Of a stretch of 64,000 bases of DNA, positions 52,393 to 61,418 are shown piece by piece. A program made the position numbers and the translations under genes. The DNA is from CAYVBJ01 sp964415185 (lineage in GTDB: Bacteria > Bacteroidota > Rhodothermia > Balneolales > Balneolaceae). Position 1 is the first letter of the stretch, and every line of letters begins with the position of its first letter. The notes beneath the pieces were generated by a model. The model had not been told where the DNA came from. It saw only the letters and a program-made list of their open reading frames with translations, and did no database searches. The DNA is taken from positions 9,651 through 73,650 of the forward strand of contig CAYPZI010000003.1 in assembly GCA_964415185.1 (NCBI GenBank), in the 5' to 3' direction.

Positions 52393-53997
52393 ATGAGTAA
52401 AACATTGTTACGAACACTTGCATCGGATACAGCCGGGAAAATTTCAACAGCTGCACCGATAACCACATATACCGGTCCCTGGACAAAAAAGGAAGCCTCT
52501 CACCTTACAAGGCGAACCCATTTTGGCCTGAAGGTCAATAACCTGAATTTCATCAGAAGTTTTCCGGATGCGGCTTCAGCAGTTGAAAATCTTGTAGACA
52601 CTGCCTCAACCAAGCCTCTGCCGGATGACCCACAGTGGTTTAAATCTGGCCTCTCAGGCAGTGTACTTGATGTCTATGATATCCAGTTTCGCTGGATGGA
52701 TGGTATGTACAACGGGGGGCTGCTCGAACGCATGATACTTTTTTGGGCCAATCTTTTTGCAGTTTCCTATAGCAATATGAATGCACTACCTGAGAAAGCG
52801 CCCGGAAGTTATGCAAATCACATGTATAAATACTGGAAACTGATTTATCAAAACAGTTTCTCCAATTACAAGGAGTTTCTAAGGGCAATGAGCAAGAACT
52901 CAGCCATGCTCTACTATCTGAACAATTTTAACAACCGGGCCGGCCAGCCAAATGAGGATTTCGCAAGAGAATTACTTGAACTTTTTACAATGGGTGTAAA
53001 AGACAAGAATGGCAATGACAATTATACCGAAGAAGATATCAAGGAAATAGCCAGGGCTGTAACCGGCTGGAGAGTTAATGATCAGACTCTCAGTGGTTTC
53101 TTCGATTCTTCAAGGCACGATTCAGGCAGTAAAACCATATTCGGGCGTACCGGCACATTTGATATGGACCAGGTGATTGACCTGATATTTGAAGAGCGGG
53201 AACAGGAAACAGCCTTTTTTCTCTGCAAAAAGCTGTATGTCTTTTTCATAAGTGCCGAACCGGATACTGCTTTCATTGAAGAACTTGCCGGTTTCATGAT
53301 CCAGGAAAATTTTGAGATCGCCCCTGTTGTCAAAAAGCTGTTAAGCAGCGCCCATTTTTATGAAGAACGATTTATGGGAGCCAGGATTAAAAGCCCTGTT
53401 GAATCGTTTATCAGTTACCTGAGAGAGCTTGAAATTACGCCTGCGGCAGACATCAAGGAGTTTATCAGGATACAGATGCAGAATTCTAATGAAGAGCTTT
53501 TAAGGCCCGAAACCGTTTTCGGTTGGGATGGTTACAATCCGCCGGGTTCAGATGGGGTGCCGGGACACTTTGCCTGGCTGAACACTAACCTTTTACCCTC
53601 AAGGTGGGACAACCTGAACAACTTGATCAATGGTGTATCTGTTTCAAATAGTACTTTTGATCCCATTAATATTGCTGAAAAGATATCCAATCCCTCCGAT
53701 CCCTTTGCACTTGCAGAGGATTTGGCAAATCATCTGATTGCCCTGCCGCTCGAACAGGTTGGCGTCCGCGAGGTTGAGGATGATTTTGCCGGTAATCCCG
53801 ACCTGGCCCCGGATGTATCCTCATTTCCGGATTACAAAATTAATCTTACGAAAGTGTTGCTTGGCAATATACCCTGGTACGAATGGACAGCAAGCACCGA
53901 CAGTAACGGCAACCTCTTTTTCAATGAATCGTTTGCTGAAAACCTTCGTCAATATATATCCTATCTGCATCAATTACCGGCATATCAACTTATTTGA
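52393..53997 (+). CDS. DUF1800 family protein
   Basis: A 534-residue protein of the DUF1800 family. Typical segments are THFGLKVNNLNF near the start, LERMILFWANLFAVSYSNM, PNEDFARELLELFTMGV, NYTEEDIKEIARAVTGWRVN and a C-terminal PETVFGWDGYNPPG. No signal peptide is visible, though family members are often thought to be exported. The biochemical role is unknown. DUF1800 genes are regularly followed by a DUF1501 gene, as here (21 bases later), so the two probably act together. Confidence 0.9.
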   Translation: MSKTLLRTLASDTAGKISTAAPITTYTGPWTKKEASHLTRRTHFGLKVNNLNFIRSFPDAASAVENLVDTASTKPLPDDPQWFKSGLSGSVLDVYDIQFRWMDGMYNGGLLERMILFWANLFAVSYSNMNALPEKAPGSYANHMYKYWKLIYQNSFSNYKEFLRAMSKNSAMLYYLNNFNNRAGQPNEDFARELLELFTMGVKDKNGNDNYTEEDIKEIARAVTGWRVNDQTLSGFFDSSRHDSGSKTIFGRTGTFDMDQVIDLIFEEREQETAFFLCKKLYVFFISAEPDTAFIEELAGFMIQENFEIAPVVKKLLSSAHFYEERFMGARIKSPVESFISYLRELEITPAADIKEFIRIQMQNSNEELLRPETVFGWDGYNPPGSDGVPGHFAWLNTNLLPSRWDNLNNLINGVSVSNSTFDPINIAEKISNPSDPFALAEDLANHLIALPLEQVGVREVEDDFAGNPDLAPDVSSFPDYKINLTKVLLGNIPWYEWTASTDSNGNLFFNESFAENLRQYISYLHQLPAYQLI

Positions 53998-54018
53998 ACC
54001 TGTTAAAACTACTTACCT

Positions 54019-55653
54019 ATGAAGAAAAAAGAAGATCAATCAAGTTTATCACATAACAGGCCCGGAGCCAGTCTCGATCAGCCTAATGAGCATCAAAAGG
54101 ATCATGTTTGCTGGAGTCGCCGCAGTTTCCTGAGTACTCTCGGATTTGCTGCATTGAGTTCCGGGATGATGTTAAACGGTATACCTGTAAATACTTTTGC
54201 CAGGTCTAAATTTTTTAACAGGTTAATTGCAGCCAATAACGACCGGGTCCTCGTATTGATACAGCTTGGTGGTGGAAATGACGGATTAAACACAATAATT
54301 CCGGTATCTAATGATATTTACCATCAAAAACGTCCCACTATAAGAATTCCAAAACAAAACGCAATCCTGCTGAGCGATGATACCGGCATGCACCCGGCTA
54401 TGAGCAGCCTTGAACCTCTTTGGGGTGAAGGAAATATGGCGGTGGTTCATAATGTGGGATATTCCAATACAAACCGTTCTCATGCAAGGGCTACAAATAT
54501 CTGGACTACCGGCAGCGGATCATCAGAAAACATGAACAGCGGATGGGCCGGCCGTTACCTGATTGAAGATAATCCGGATTTTATTGAAAACCCTCCCGAG
54601 TTTCCTCTCGGAGTCAGAATCGGGGGTTCACCTGTACTTTTCCAAAGCGAATTGGGTAACCTCGGTGTTACATTCGGTGGTGCAAACCAATTCAACAAAT
54701 TCCTGGAACAAGGTGGCTTTTACAACGAAAGCAGTACACCTGACAATGAATTCGGCAGGTCTCTTTCATTTGCCCGTAAAATTGCAAATTCATCGTTCAG
54801 GTATCTCGAATCCATTCAAACTGCGGCCGACAGTTCTATAAACCTAATTGATTACCCAAATAGTTCGCTTGCCAGAAGCTTGTCGGTTGTAGCCAGGCTG
54901 ATCCGGGGAGGTTTAAATACAAAAATATTTCTTGTTTCAAAAGGCGGATTCGACAGCCATAATAACCAGGGCGGCGCAGAAGGGAGCCATGCAAATAATT
55001 TGGCTGATATCGCAAATTCCGTTCAGGCTTTTTACTCCGATTTGTCGGCAGACAACCAGCAAAACCGGGCTCTCACTATGACATTTTCCGAATTCGGGCG
55101 TACCCTGAATGAAAATTCATCCAGTGGAACGGATCACGGCTCTTCAGCCCCTGTTATGATATTCGGGCCTGTAAACGGAGGCGAATATGGCGAACAGTCA
55201 GATCTCGTGAATCTCGACAGGTCAGGTGACCCTGTATTCAGTACAGACTACCGTTCCATTTACTCAACAATTCTTGAACGTTGGTTTGAATTGCCCGAAA
55301 GTGATAACATCCTGAACGGTTCATTCAGTGAACTGGATTTTATACCTGAATCCGTTGCAACGAGCACTGAAACAAACGGAACGATTGCACGGAAGTTCAA
55401 ACTGAATCAAAATTATCCGAATCCATTCAATCCTTCAACGGTTATTTCATTTACCCTTCCGGAGACATCTCCTGTCGAATTAAATATTTATGACATAACG
55501 GGCAGAAAGGTTCGAACACTGTTGAATCAAACTTTACCGGCCGGAGAGCAGAATATAAATTTTGACGCCTCTTCCCTGCCAAGCGGAATCTACATTTATC
55601 GAATCATTACGCCATCGGCTACACTTTCACGCAAAATGACATTAATCAAATAA
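54019..55653 (+). CDS. DUF1501 family protein with Tat-like signal and T9SS sorting domain
   Basis: A 544-residue DUF1501 protein. The N-terminus has a twin-arginine motif SRRSFLSTLGF (Arg34, Arg35) and a hydrophobic stretch, pointing to Tat export. The central sulfatase-like DUF1501 domain has VLIQLGGGNDGLNT, GGFDSHNNQGG and TFSEFGRTLNENSSSGTDHG. The last 86 residues (459-544) form a type-A type IX secretion sorting domain with NYPNPFNPSTVISF and PSGIYIYRI. That suggests cell-surface delivery. The partner is the DUF1800 protein before it; two WG-repeat lipoprotein genes follow, the first after only 3 bases. Confidence 0.92.
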   Translation: MKKKEDQSSLSHNRPGASLDQPNEHQKDHVCWSRRSFLSTLGFAALSSGMMLNGIPVNTFARSKFFNRLIAANNDRVLVLIQLGGGNDGLNTIIPVSNDIYHQKRPTIRIPKQNAILLSDDTGMHPAMSSLEPLWGEGNMAVVHNVGYSNTNRSHARATNIWTTGSGSSENMNSGWAGRYLIEDNPDFIENPPEFPLGVRIGGSPVLFQSELGNLGVTFGGANQFNKFLEQGGFYNESSTPDNEFGRSLSFARKIANSSFRYLESIQTAADSSINLIDYPNSSLARSLSVVARLIRGGLNTKIFLVSKGGFDSHNNQGGAEGSHANNLADIANSVQAFYSDLSADNQQNRALTMTFSEFGRTLNENSSSGTDHGSSAPVMIFGPVNGGEYGEQSDLVNLDRSGDPVFSTDYRSIYSTILERWFELPESDNILNGSFSELDFIPESVATSTETNGTIARKFKLNQNYPNPFNPSTVISFTLPETSPVELNIYDITGRKVRTLLNQTLPAGEQNINFDASSLPSGIYIYRIITPSATLSRKMTLIK

Positions 55654-55656
55654 AAA

Positions 55657-56706
55657 ATGATGGAAATTAATTTCAAATTTTGGCCTTCCGTACTTCCTGT
55701 TCTTATAGTTTTATTGATGACTGCGGGATGTGATCTCGTAGATAATATCACAGGTAAAGATAATAACGATGAATCCATTCAAAGCATACACCCTGTTTTA
55801 GTAAATGGATCATGGGGTTTTATCGACAGTTCAGGTAAAGTTGTTACCGGGGCATCTTTTGATGAAGCAAGAGATGCATCTGGAGGAATGGCTCCCGTTA
55901 GAATCGGAAGTTTATGGGGATATGTGGATGCTGCATCAGGAACAATTACTGTAGAACAGCAATTTAACAGTGCCGGCAGCTTTGAGAATGGCCTGGCCCC
56001 TGTTCAAAGAGCCGGCCAGCTTTTCGGATATATCAATAAACAAGGTGAACAAGCTATTGAAGAAAAATTTGATTTCGCTGCCTCATTTTCAGAAGGAGCA
56101 GCAGCCGTACGCTTAGATGGTCTGTGGGGGTATATCAAAACAGACGGTACATTTCTGGTTGAGCCCAAATATAGTAATGCCCGATTATTTTCAGGGGGGC
56201 TGGCTGCGGTTGAAACATTTGAAGGCTGGGTATACATCGACAGATCAGGGAATGAGGTGATTAAACCTACCTTCCAGATTGCATCTGCCAAAGAATTTAC
56301 AGAAGGGCTTGCCCCGGTCGAAACATCTGAAGGATGGGGATATATCAACAGTGAAGGAACTGTTGTGATCACACCTAAATACAGTGACGCAGGAAACTTT
56401 TCGCAGGGAAGAGCATGGATCCGTGAAGGAGATTTTTTTGGGTTTATTGATAAATCCGAAAAAAAGGTAATTGAACCCCAATTTTCGCAGGTAAAATCAT
56501 TTTCGGAAGACCTGGCACCTGTAAGACTTAATAATAACTGGTTTTATATCAACAGAAATTCAAACCTGATCACAATAACTGAACCACATTCACAAGCCGA
56601 AACATTCAAAAACGGTATTGCCAGGGTAGTTCTTGGCAGCGGTGACAACACCCGGTTCGGGTACATTAATCGTAAAGGTGAATATGTCTGGTTTCCATCC
56701 AAATAA
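55657..56706 (+). CDS. WG-repeat lipoprotein, copy 1
   Basis: A 349-residue lipoprotein with a signal peptide ending MTAGC (Cys25). The rest is about nine WG repeats of roughly 36 residues, for example GSWGFIDSSGKVV, SLWGYVDAASG, GYINKQGEQAI, GLWGYIKTDG, GWGYINSEGTVVI and FGYINRKGEYVWFPSK. WG repeats are found in bacterial surface proteins of mostly unknown role and probably make a beta-rich solenoid. It begins 3 bases after the DUF1501 gene and 12 bases before a paralogue, implying one operon. Confidence 0.92.
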   Translation: MMEINFKFWPSVLPVLIVLLMTAGCDLVDNITGKDNNDESIQSIHPVLVNGSWGFIDSSGKVVTGASFDEARDASGGMAPVRIGSLWGYVDAASGTITVEQQFNSAGSFENGLAPVQRAGQLFGYINKQGEQAIEEKFDFAASFSEGAAAVRLDGLWGYIKTDGTFLVEPKYSNARLFSGGLAAVETFEGWVYIDRSGNEVIKPTFQIASAKEFTEGLAPVETSEGWGYINSEGTVVITPKYSDAGNFSQGRAWIREGDFFGFIDKSEKKVIEPQFSQVKSFSEDLAPVRLNNNWFYINRNSNLITITEPHSQAETFKNGIARVVLGSGDNTRFGYINRKGEYVWFPSK

Positions 56707-56718
56707 ATTTTATTAAAA

Positions 56719-57771
56719 ATGAAAAATTCAATATTTCTGATAATCGCTTCTTTTTTAGTTTTAACTTCTTGTGAAATGGTCGATTCGATTGGAGGGAAAA
56801 ATAATGATAACCGTGTGGAACTCTACCCTGTTCAGATTGAAGGGGAATGGGGCTACATAAACAAAGACGGTAAGGTAGTGATTGAACCGTCATTCCAAAA
56901 TGCTTCTTTCTTTTTTGACGGACTTGCAGCGGTAAGAGAATCTAACAGGAGAAAATACATCAACAAAAACGGAGACGTTGTTATTGAAGGGAATTTTTCA
57001 AGCACCGGTAATTTCTCCGAAGGTAAAGCTGCTGTTCAGTTTGACGGGCGCTGGGGATATATCAATAAATCGGGTAGTTTTATCATAAATCCGAAATACA
57101 GAAGCGCGCACTCATTTTCAGATGGCAGGGCTTTTGTGAGAAGTATAGATTTCCGGGACTATTTTTACATTAATGGCGAGGGAATCAAACTGGAAAATCC
57201 CAACCTTCCCGATGATTTTGATTTTATTGATGAAAATGAATTCCGTGATGGACTTGCGCTCGTACGAAATGATGACAATTTCGGTTATATCAACAGAGAT
57301 GGTAACACTGTAATTGATTTCAAATATTCTGAAGCCCGTCCCTTTTCCGAAAAATTGGCTGCAGTGAAAATAAGCGATAAGTGGGGTTACATCGACAGGA
57401 GCGAAAATGTAAAATTATCGCCCCAGTATATCAGTGCCGGTGATTTTGGAAACGGACTGGCACCTGCAAGAAGAAATTCAAATCAATTCGGCTACATCGA
57501 TAAAAACGGTTCGTTTGTGATTGACGAACAGTTTGATGAAGCTTTGCCCTTCCGGGAAGATCGCGCCGCCGTATTTTTAAATGGTAAGTGGACATTCATC
57601 GATAAGTCCGGGAATCAGATCCGGAGTCCCGAGTTTGATGAGGTTGAACCTTTCATTAACGGTCTGGCAAAGGTAACGATTCGTATTCCAAATGAAATGG
57701 ATGATGATTTTACTGAGAAGACCGGGTATATAGATAAAAACGGCCGTTTCGTCTGGTTTCCTACAAATTAA
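56719..57771 (+). CDS. WG-repeat lipoprotein, copy 2
   Basis: A 350-residue lipoprotein paralogous to the gene before it. The lipobox is LTSC with Cys18. About nine WG repeats follow (GEWGYINKDGKVVIEPSF, GRWGYINKSGSFIINPKY, NFGYINRDGNTVI, KWGYIDRSENVKL, FGYIDKNGSFVI, ending TGYIDKNGRFVWFPTN). One repeat region near residues 140-175 is diverged and acidic. It lies 12 bases after copy 1 and probably ends the operon that starts with the DUF1800 gene. Ligand or partner unknown. Confidence 0.92.
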   Translation: MKNSIFLIIASFLVLTSCEMVDSIGGKNNDNRVELYPVQIEGEWGYINKDGKVVIEPSFQNASFFFDGLAAVRESNRRKYINKNGDVVIEGNFSSTGNFSEGKAAVQFDGRWGYINKSGSFIINPKYRSAHSFSDGRAFVRSIDFRDYFYINGEGIKLENPNLPDDFDFIDENEFRDGLALVRNDDNFGYINRDGNTVIDFKYSEARPFSEKLAAVKISDKWGYIDRSENVKLSPQYISAGDFGNGLAPARRNSNQFGYIDKNGSFVIDEQFDEALPFREDRAAVFLNGKWTFIDKSGNQIRSPEFDEVEPFINGLAKVTIRIPNEMDDDFTEKTGYIDKNGRFVWFPTN

Positions 57772-57910
57772 TTAATTCAATTCTGATTTTATAAACAGAC
57801 GAGCCGGACTATCCGGATTCAATTCCGGCAAAGTGGGTTGCATGAAAATTTAGCATTTAGAAAGGATATCTTTTTTATTTTTCATTCTTTATAACTACTT
57901 TTTTAGTTAT

Positions 57911-59281
57911 ATGGTTTGGAAAATTATTTTGATACAATTTTTCTTTTTACTTCTCACTTTTTGGGACTTGCCGGCTCAACATATTTCCGGTAAAATCTTG
58001 AGTATCGATAATACTACACTTCCGGTTGCTCATCTGAAACTCTCATCCTATAAAGATATCCAGAAGTTTTCTGATACTACTATTAAAACCGACAAATCTG
58101 GCCACTTCGAAATTCCGTTACCCGAACCTGGGCTTTATGAAATCAAGATTTTCGGTGTGATGCATAAATCCATCACTTTTCCCCTTTTAATAGCCAACCA
58201 GGAGAAGATGGAGTTCAACATTTTTCTTGAGCCTGAACCATATAAATCCGGACGATATTTCGACAGAGAGGAATATCTGAATTGGATCCGGGTCTATGGC
58301 AATTTTAATCAGTACAGCTATGAGAATGGTCTCCAATTCGATTATCATCCCGACGGGAGCATAAGTGCACTGATAGAGAGTGAGCGGGATACCATTCGTT
58401 ATATGATCCGCGGGCTAACAAATGGCCCCGGCGTATTGCCCGGAGATGATAACTATGTACTAAATTCGGATGGTCATTATGAAGGTCTCATTGTAAATGA
58501 TAGCGGTGCTGTTCATTTGAAGTATGATCCGAACGCCGATTGGCCTTATAAAGCAACATATAAAAATTTCAGTGGTTTGTCGGTTTTTCTATACAGAGGA
58601 TATCTGAGCTTTCAAAATGAATCGGATACCCTTTGGGTCAGGGGTCCATCGATGACTGATGGCAGATTTTCACTATCTCAGTTTGGAATCATCAGAAATG
58701 AACAGGAAAAGCATCAGGAGGCGAACAGAAAATATAGTGGAATTGGCAGTTACTTTGAGCAAATGAAGAAGGATATAAAAAATGGCCTGTATGAACTTGA
58801 AAAGCTTATCCCTAAAGAAACCGATAAGCAAAAAAGGTCGGTTTTACTTTTGGCATACACCGGTATGGCTACAAGATGGCATCAAAACCAGGAGCAATAC
58901 AGCAGGTTCTTAAACTCTGATGGCTTCGAAGAAGTAGAAATCAATGACAAAATTCTTTCAAAAGTGATTCAGGAGGTCACCCCGGTTCATCCGATGTGGT
59001 CAGTGAATCAACAAATGCCTATAAAAATTCTTGAACAAACTAATTTCAGTAAGAGAGCCGAAGTCATTGACTATTTTACCAATATGGCAAGATATCATGA
59101 TGACACTGGATTATCAGGCGTGGTAATTATGAAATTGTTAGAGATAGAGACAAGCAGGATGAACGTTAACAAAGATGCAATACTCTCATTATACGAGCTT
59201 ATATTGGAGCGCTATGGAGATTACAACCTTGCAAGAAAAGCAAGAGAGAAAATTGAAGAATCAGAACTATTTATTGAATAG
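57911..59281 (+). CDS. Secreted protein with carboxypeptidase-regulatory-like domain, unknown
   Basis: A 456-residue exported protein that I do not recognise as a whole. The signal peptide covers about residues 1-22 (FFFLLLTFWDLPAQ). Residues 23-110 look like a transthyretin-like or carboxypeptidase-regulatory beta domain (GKILSIDNTTLPVAHLKL, then DKSGHFEIPLPEPGLYEIKI). A second beta-rich region follows, and the last 180 residues are helical, with TPR-like helices (SLYELILERYGDYNLARKARE). It resembles thiol-disulfide-linked DUF4369-like lipoproteins in layout, but there is no thioredoxin domain. It is a single gene, 139 bases after the WG operon. Confidence 0.65.
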   Translation: MVWKIILIQFFFLLLTFWDLPAQHISGKILSIDNTTLPVAHLKLSSYKDIQKFSDTTIKTDKSGHFEIPLPEPGLYEIKIFGVMHKSITFPLLIANQEKMEFNIFLEPEPYKSGRYFDREEYLNWIRVYGNFNQYSYENGLQFDYHPDGSISALIESERDTIRYMIRGLTNGPGVLPGDDNYVLNSDGHYEGLIVNDSGAVHLKYDPNADWPYKATYKNFSGLSVFLYRGYLSFQNESDTLWVRGPSMTDGRFSLSQFGIIRNEQEKHQEANRKYSGIGSYFEQMKKDIKNGLYELEKLIPKETDKQKRSVLLLAYTGMATRWHQNQEQYSRFLNSDGFEEVEINDKILSKVIQEVTPVHPMWSVNQQMPIKILEQTNFSKRAEVIDYFTNMARYHDDTGLSGVVIMKLLEIETSRMNVNKDAILSLYELILERYGDYNLARKAREKIEESELFIE

Positions 59282-59322
59282 GTAAATACCTGAATTAGCC
59301 AAATTTACCGGTTGATTGTATC

Positions 59323-59637
59323 TCAATACCCTTTACGTGTCACATACTCAAAAATAGCTTCCGTGGCAGCTGCCGAATAGCTGGATTTATGGTCGTCGGC
59401 AAAATCTCTAAGCCGGTTTGTAACATTCTCTTCAATATAGTAGCTTACTATTTTCTTCTGAGGTTTTACATGATTATTTTTCTCATCAGCTTTAGAATTG
59501 CTCTCTAATTGACGTGATGATCTTTCTGTATCATCCGTTTCAATAACAGAATTGTAGTCGGGAATAAAATCAAAGTTTGAATTTCCTATTACATTGTATC
59601 CTAAAGGCGAATGCCCTAAACTTTTTCTATTCGACAT
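59323..59637 (-). CDS. ParA-linked small protein with ribbon-helix-helix-like C-terminus
   Basis: A 104-residue protein in two parts. The C-terminus (about 60-104) has the layout of a ribbon-helix-helix DNA-binding domain: KKIVSYYIEENVTNRLRDFA, a turn, then YSAAATEAIFEYV. The N-terminus has a conserved-looking SLGHSPLGYNVIG motif and a flexible acidic middle, as expected of a partner that stimulates a ParA ATPase. It follows parA by 2 bases. It may be a centromere-binding or cargo-adaptor protein; the cargo is unknown. Confidence 0.65.
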   Translation of the reverse strand: MSNRKSLGHSPLGYNVIGNSNFDFIPDYNSVIETDDTERSSRQLESNSKADEKNNHVKPQKKIVSYYIEENVTNRLRDFADDHKSSYSAAATEAIFEYVTRKGY

Positions 59638-59639
59638 AA

Positions 59640-60398
59640 TCAGTATCCGTTCCGTATTTCTTTAGCTAATGCAAAATAATCCTGTGCGCCGTTGCTGCTG
59701 CCGTCATATTCAAATATGGTTTTATGATGGCTTGGAGCCTCTGCAAGTGCCACATTATCACGGATCACTGTTCCATACACTTTGGCACCAAAGTAATCCC
59801 GGATATGTCCGACAACTTCACGGTTAAGGTTTTTACGATGATCATACAGCGTACAAACTATTCCCTCCACTTTCAAATTTTTATTGAGCCGTTTTTGTAC
59901 CACTTTAATCAGGTCCATCAACTTTGACAACCCGTGTAAAGCCAGGTATTCGGACTGCAATACAATCACAATTTCATTCACAGCGGTAAAAGCATTTAGA
60001 GTAAGTAAGCCAAGGTTAGGCGGGCAATCTACGAGTATAAAATCATAATCCTGCTGAACATGTACTAGAGCATCTCTAAGAAGGCATTCACGAGCAGGTT
60101 CATTAACCAATTCCATTTCAGCACCGGATAACTCTATTGATGAAGGAAGAATTTCAAATTTTTCGTGGCCGATAATTACATCCTTGATATCGGCCTCTCC
60201 TCTCAAAACATGATAGATATTCGTATTCAGTTTCTGAGAATGCATTTTTAGTGAATAGGTAAGGTTAGCCTGCGGGTCCATATCAATCAACAGTACCCTG
60301 AAACCCATTCTGCTGAGCCCGGCACCGACATTAATAGTTGTAGTTGTCTTACCTACCCCACCCTTTTGATTTGTAAACGCTATAGATCTTGTAGCCAT
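59640..60398 (-). CDS. parA: ParA/Soj family partition ATPase
   Basis: A 252-residue Walker-type ATPase. The deviant Walker A is KGGVGKTTT (12-20), with LLIDMDPQANLTYSL and ILVDCPPNLGLLTLNA following. It is the chromosomal or cargo-positioning type, without an N-terminal DNA-binding domain. ParA proteins bind DNA as ATP dimers and move a partner-bound cargo. No parB or rnpA/oriC-type neighbour is present; instead a small RHH-like gene follows by 2 bases, so this may position something other than the chromosome origin. The 186-base divergent spacer before the thioesterase gene is AT-rich and holds no gene. Confidence 0.92.
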   Translation of the reverse strand: MATRSIAFTNQKGGVGKTTTTINVGAGLSRMGFRVLLIDMDPQANLTYSLKMHSQKLNTNIYHVLRGEADIKDVIIGHEKFEILPSSIELSGAEMELVNEPARECLLRDALVHVQQDYDFILVDCPPNLGLLTLNAFTAVNEIVIVLQSEYLALHGLSKLMDLIKVVQKRLNKNLKVEGIVCTLYDHRKNLNREVVGHIRDYFGAKVYGTVIRDNVALAEAPSHHKTIFEYDGSSNGAQDYFALAKEIRNGY

Positions 60399-60584
60399 TT
60401 TTAAATGATAATTTAATATATCCTTGCAGTATTAATAGAGATAATTATTTTTAGTGATTGTTACAAATAATATCAATTTTCTAATAAAAAAAGAATCTTC
60501 TATTAAACTCATATTAAACATATTCATTTCTTATTTTATTTAATAATCTTTCTAAGCACAGAATAAAAATAATCGACTGATTTC

Positions 60585-60986
60585 ATGTCAAAAACTGACA
60601 ATAATCTGCCGGGGATGCGCTTCTTCAGCAGAAAATTGATAAAACCACAGGATTTAAATGCGCATGGAACTCTTTTTGGAGGTTCAGTTTTAAGCTGGAT
60701 TGACGAAGAGGCTGCTATTTATGTGATTTGCCAGCTCGGTAAAAGCAATATTGCAACCAAATTTATGTCGGAAATCGATTTTGTTAGTTCTGCAAAGCTC
60801 GGAGATATCATAGAAATTGGAATGGAAACCGTCCGTTTTGGAAAGACCTCCATTACTGTAAAATGTGAAGTAAGGCATAAATTCACACTTAAAACAATTA
60901 TCAGGATTGATAAGATTGTATTTGTGCATCTCGATAGTGAAGGAATCCCAACCCCGCACAATATTACTGAACCAGCGAACGAATAG
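60585..60986 (+). CDS. Acyl-CoA thioesterase, hotdog fold (YciA-like)
   Basis: A 133-residue single-domain hotdog thioesterase. The core pattern is DLNAHGTLFGGSVLSWIDEEAAI, in which the Asp of WIDE is the likely catalytic residue, followed by SEIDFVSSAKLGDIIEIG and TSITVKCEV. It hydrolyses acyl-CoA in the cytoplasm; chain length is unknown. It begins a plus-strand run with HPt, response regulator and histidine kinase genes and is 8 bases from the HPt gene. The functional link to the signalling genes is unclear. Confidence 0.88.
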   Translation: MSKTDNNLPGMRFFSRKLIKPQDLNAHGTLFGGSVLSWIDEEAAIYVICQLGKSNIATKFMSEIDFVSSAKLGDIIEIGMETVRFGKTSITVKCEVRHKFTLKTIIRIDKIVFVHLDSEGIPTPHNITEPANE

Positions 60987-60994
60987 TTAACAAC

Positions 60995-61339
60995 ATGACT
61001 CAGAAATTTCAAAAAATAGATAAAGAGATGATCTCTGAAATGATGTATGGTGAAGAAAAATATATTCGTGAGTTTGCAGAAGCTTCTATTTCATCATTTT
61101 CTGAATTCAAAAAAAATTTCTCAGAACATCTGTTGAACAGGGACATGGAAAATCTTCGAAAAGCCGGCCATAAAATCAAACCGGCTGCACTTATGTTAAA
61201 CCTGGATGGATTAATGGATTTATATGAAATGTCAAAGGAACAAATTGAAAAACAGGCCGATGTAGCAGAATTGAAAGATACTGTTTCCAGAATGAGTACG
61301 TTTTGTGAACAGGTGATTAATGATTTTGAGCAATTTTGA
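60995..61339 (+). CDS. HPt (histidine phosphotransfer) domain protein
   Basis: A 114-residue all-helical protein. The pattern LRKAGHKIKPAALMLNLDGL matches the phosphorylatable His (residue 59) of Hpt domains, which usually read AHxLKG; here the Gly is replaced by Pro. Hpt proteins pass phosphate between receiver domains. It sits directly before a response regulator and histidine kinase pair, so it could extend that system into a phosphorelay; no hybrid kinase is in the window. It starts 8 bases after the thioesterase gene. Confidence 0.72.
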   Translation: MTQKFQKIDKEMISEMMYGEEKYIREFAEASISSFSEFKKNFSEHLLNRDMENLRKAGHKIKPAALMLNLDGLMDLYEMSKEQIEKQADVAELKDTVSRMSTFCEQVINDFEQF

Positions 61340-61418
61340 CATTATTAAAAATGTTACTGATATGTGATGATTCTAACTAATGAATAACTGAAATTAAGAT
61401 TTAAAAAAACACCTCGAT

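Noticed and set aside
57793..57836. CCGGA-CTA-TCCGG hairpin after the WG operon as a terminator
   Set aside because: The stem is only five pairs and there is no U tract, so it is too weak to call.
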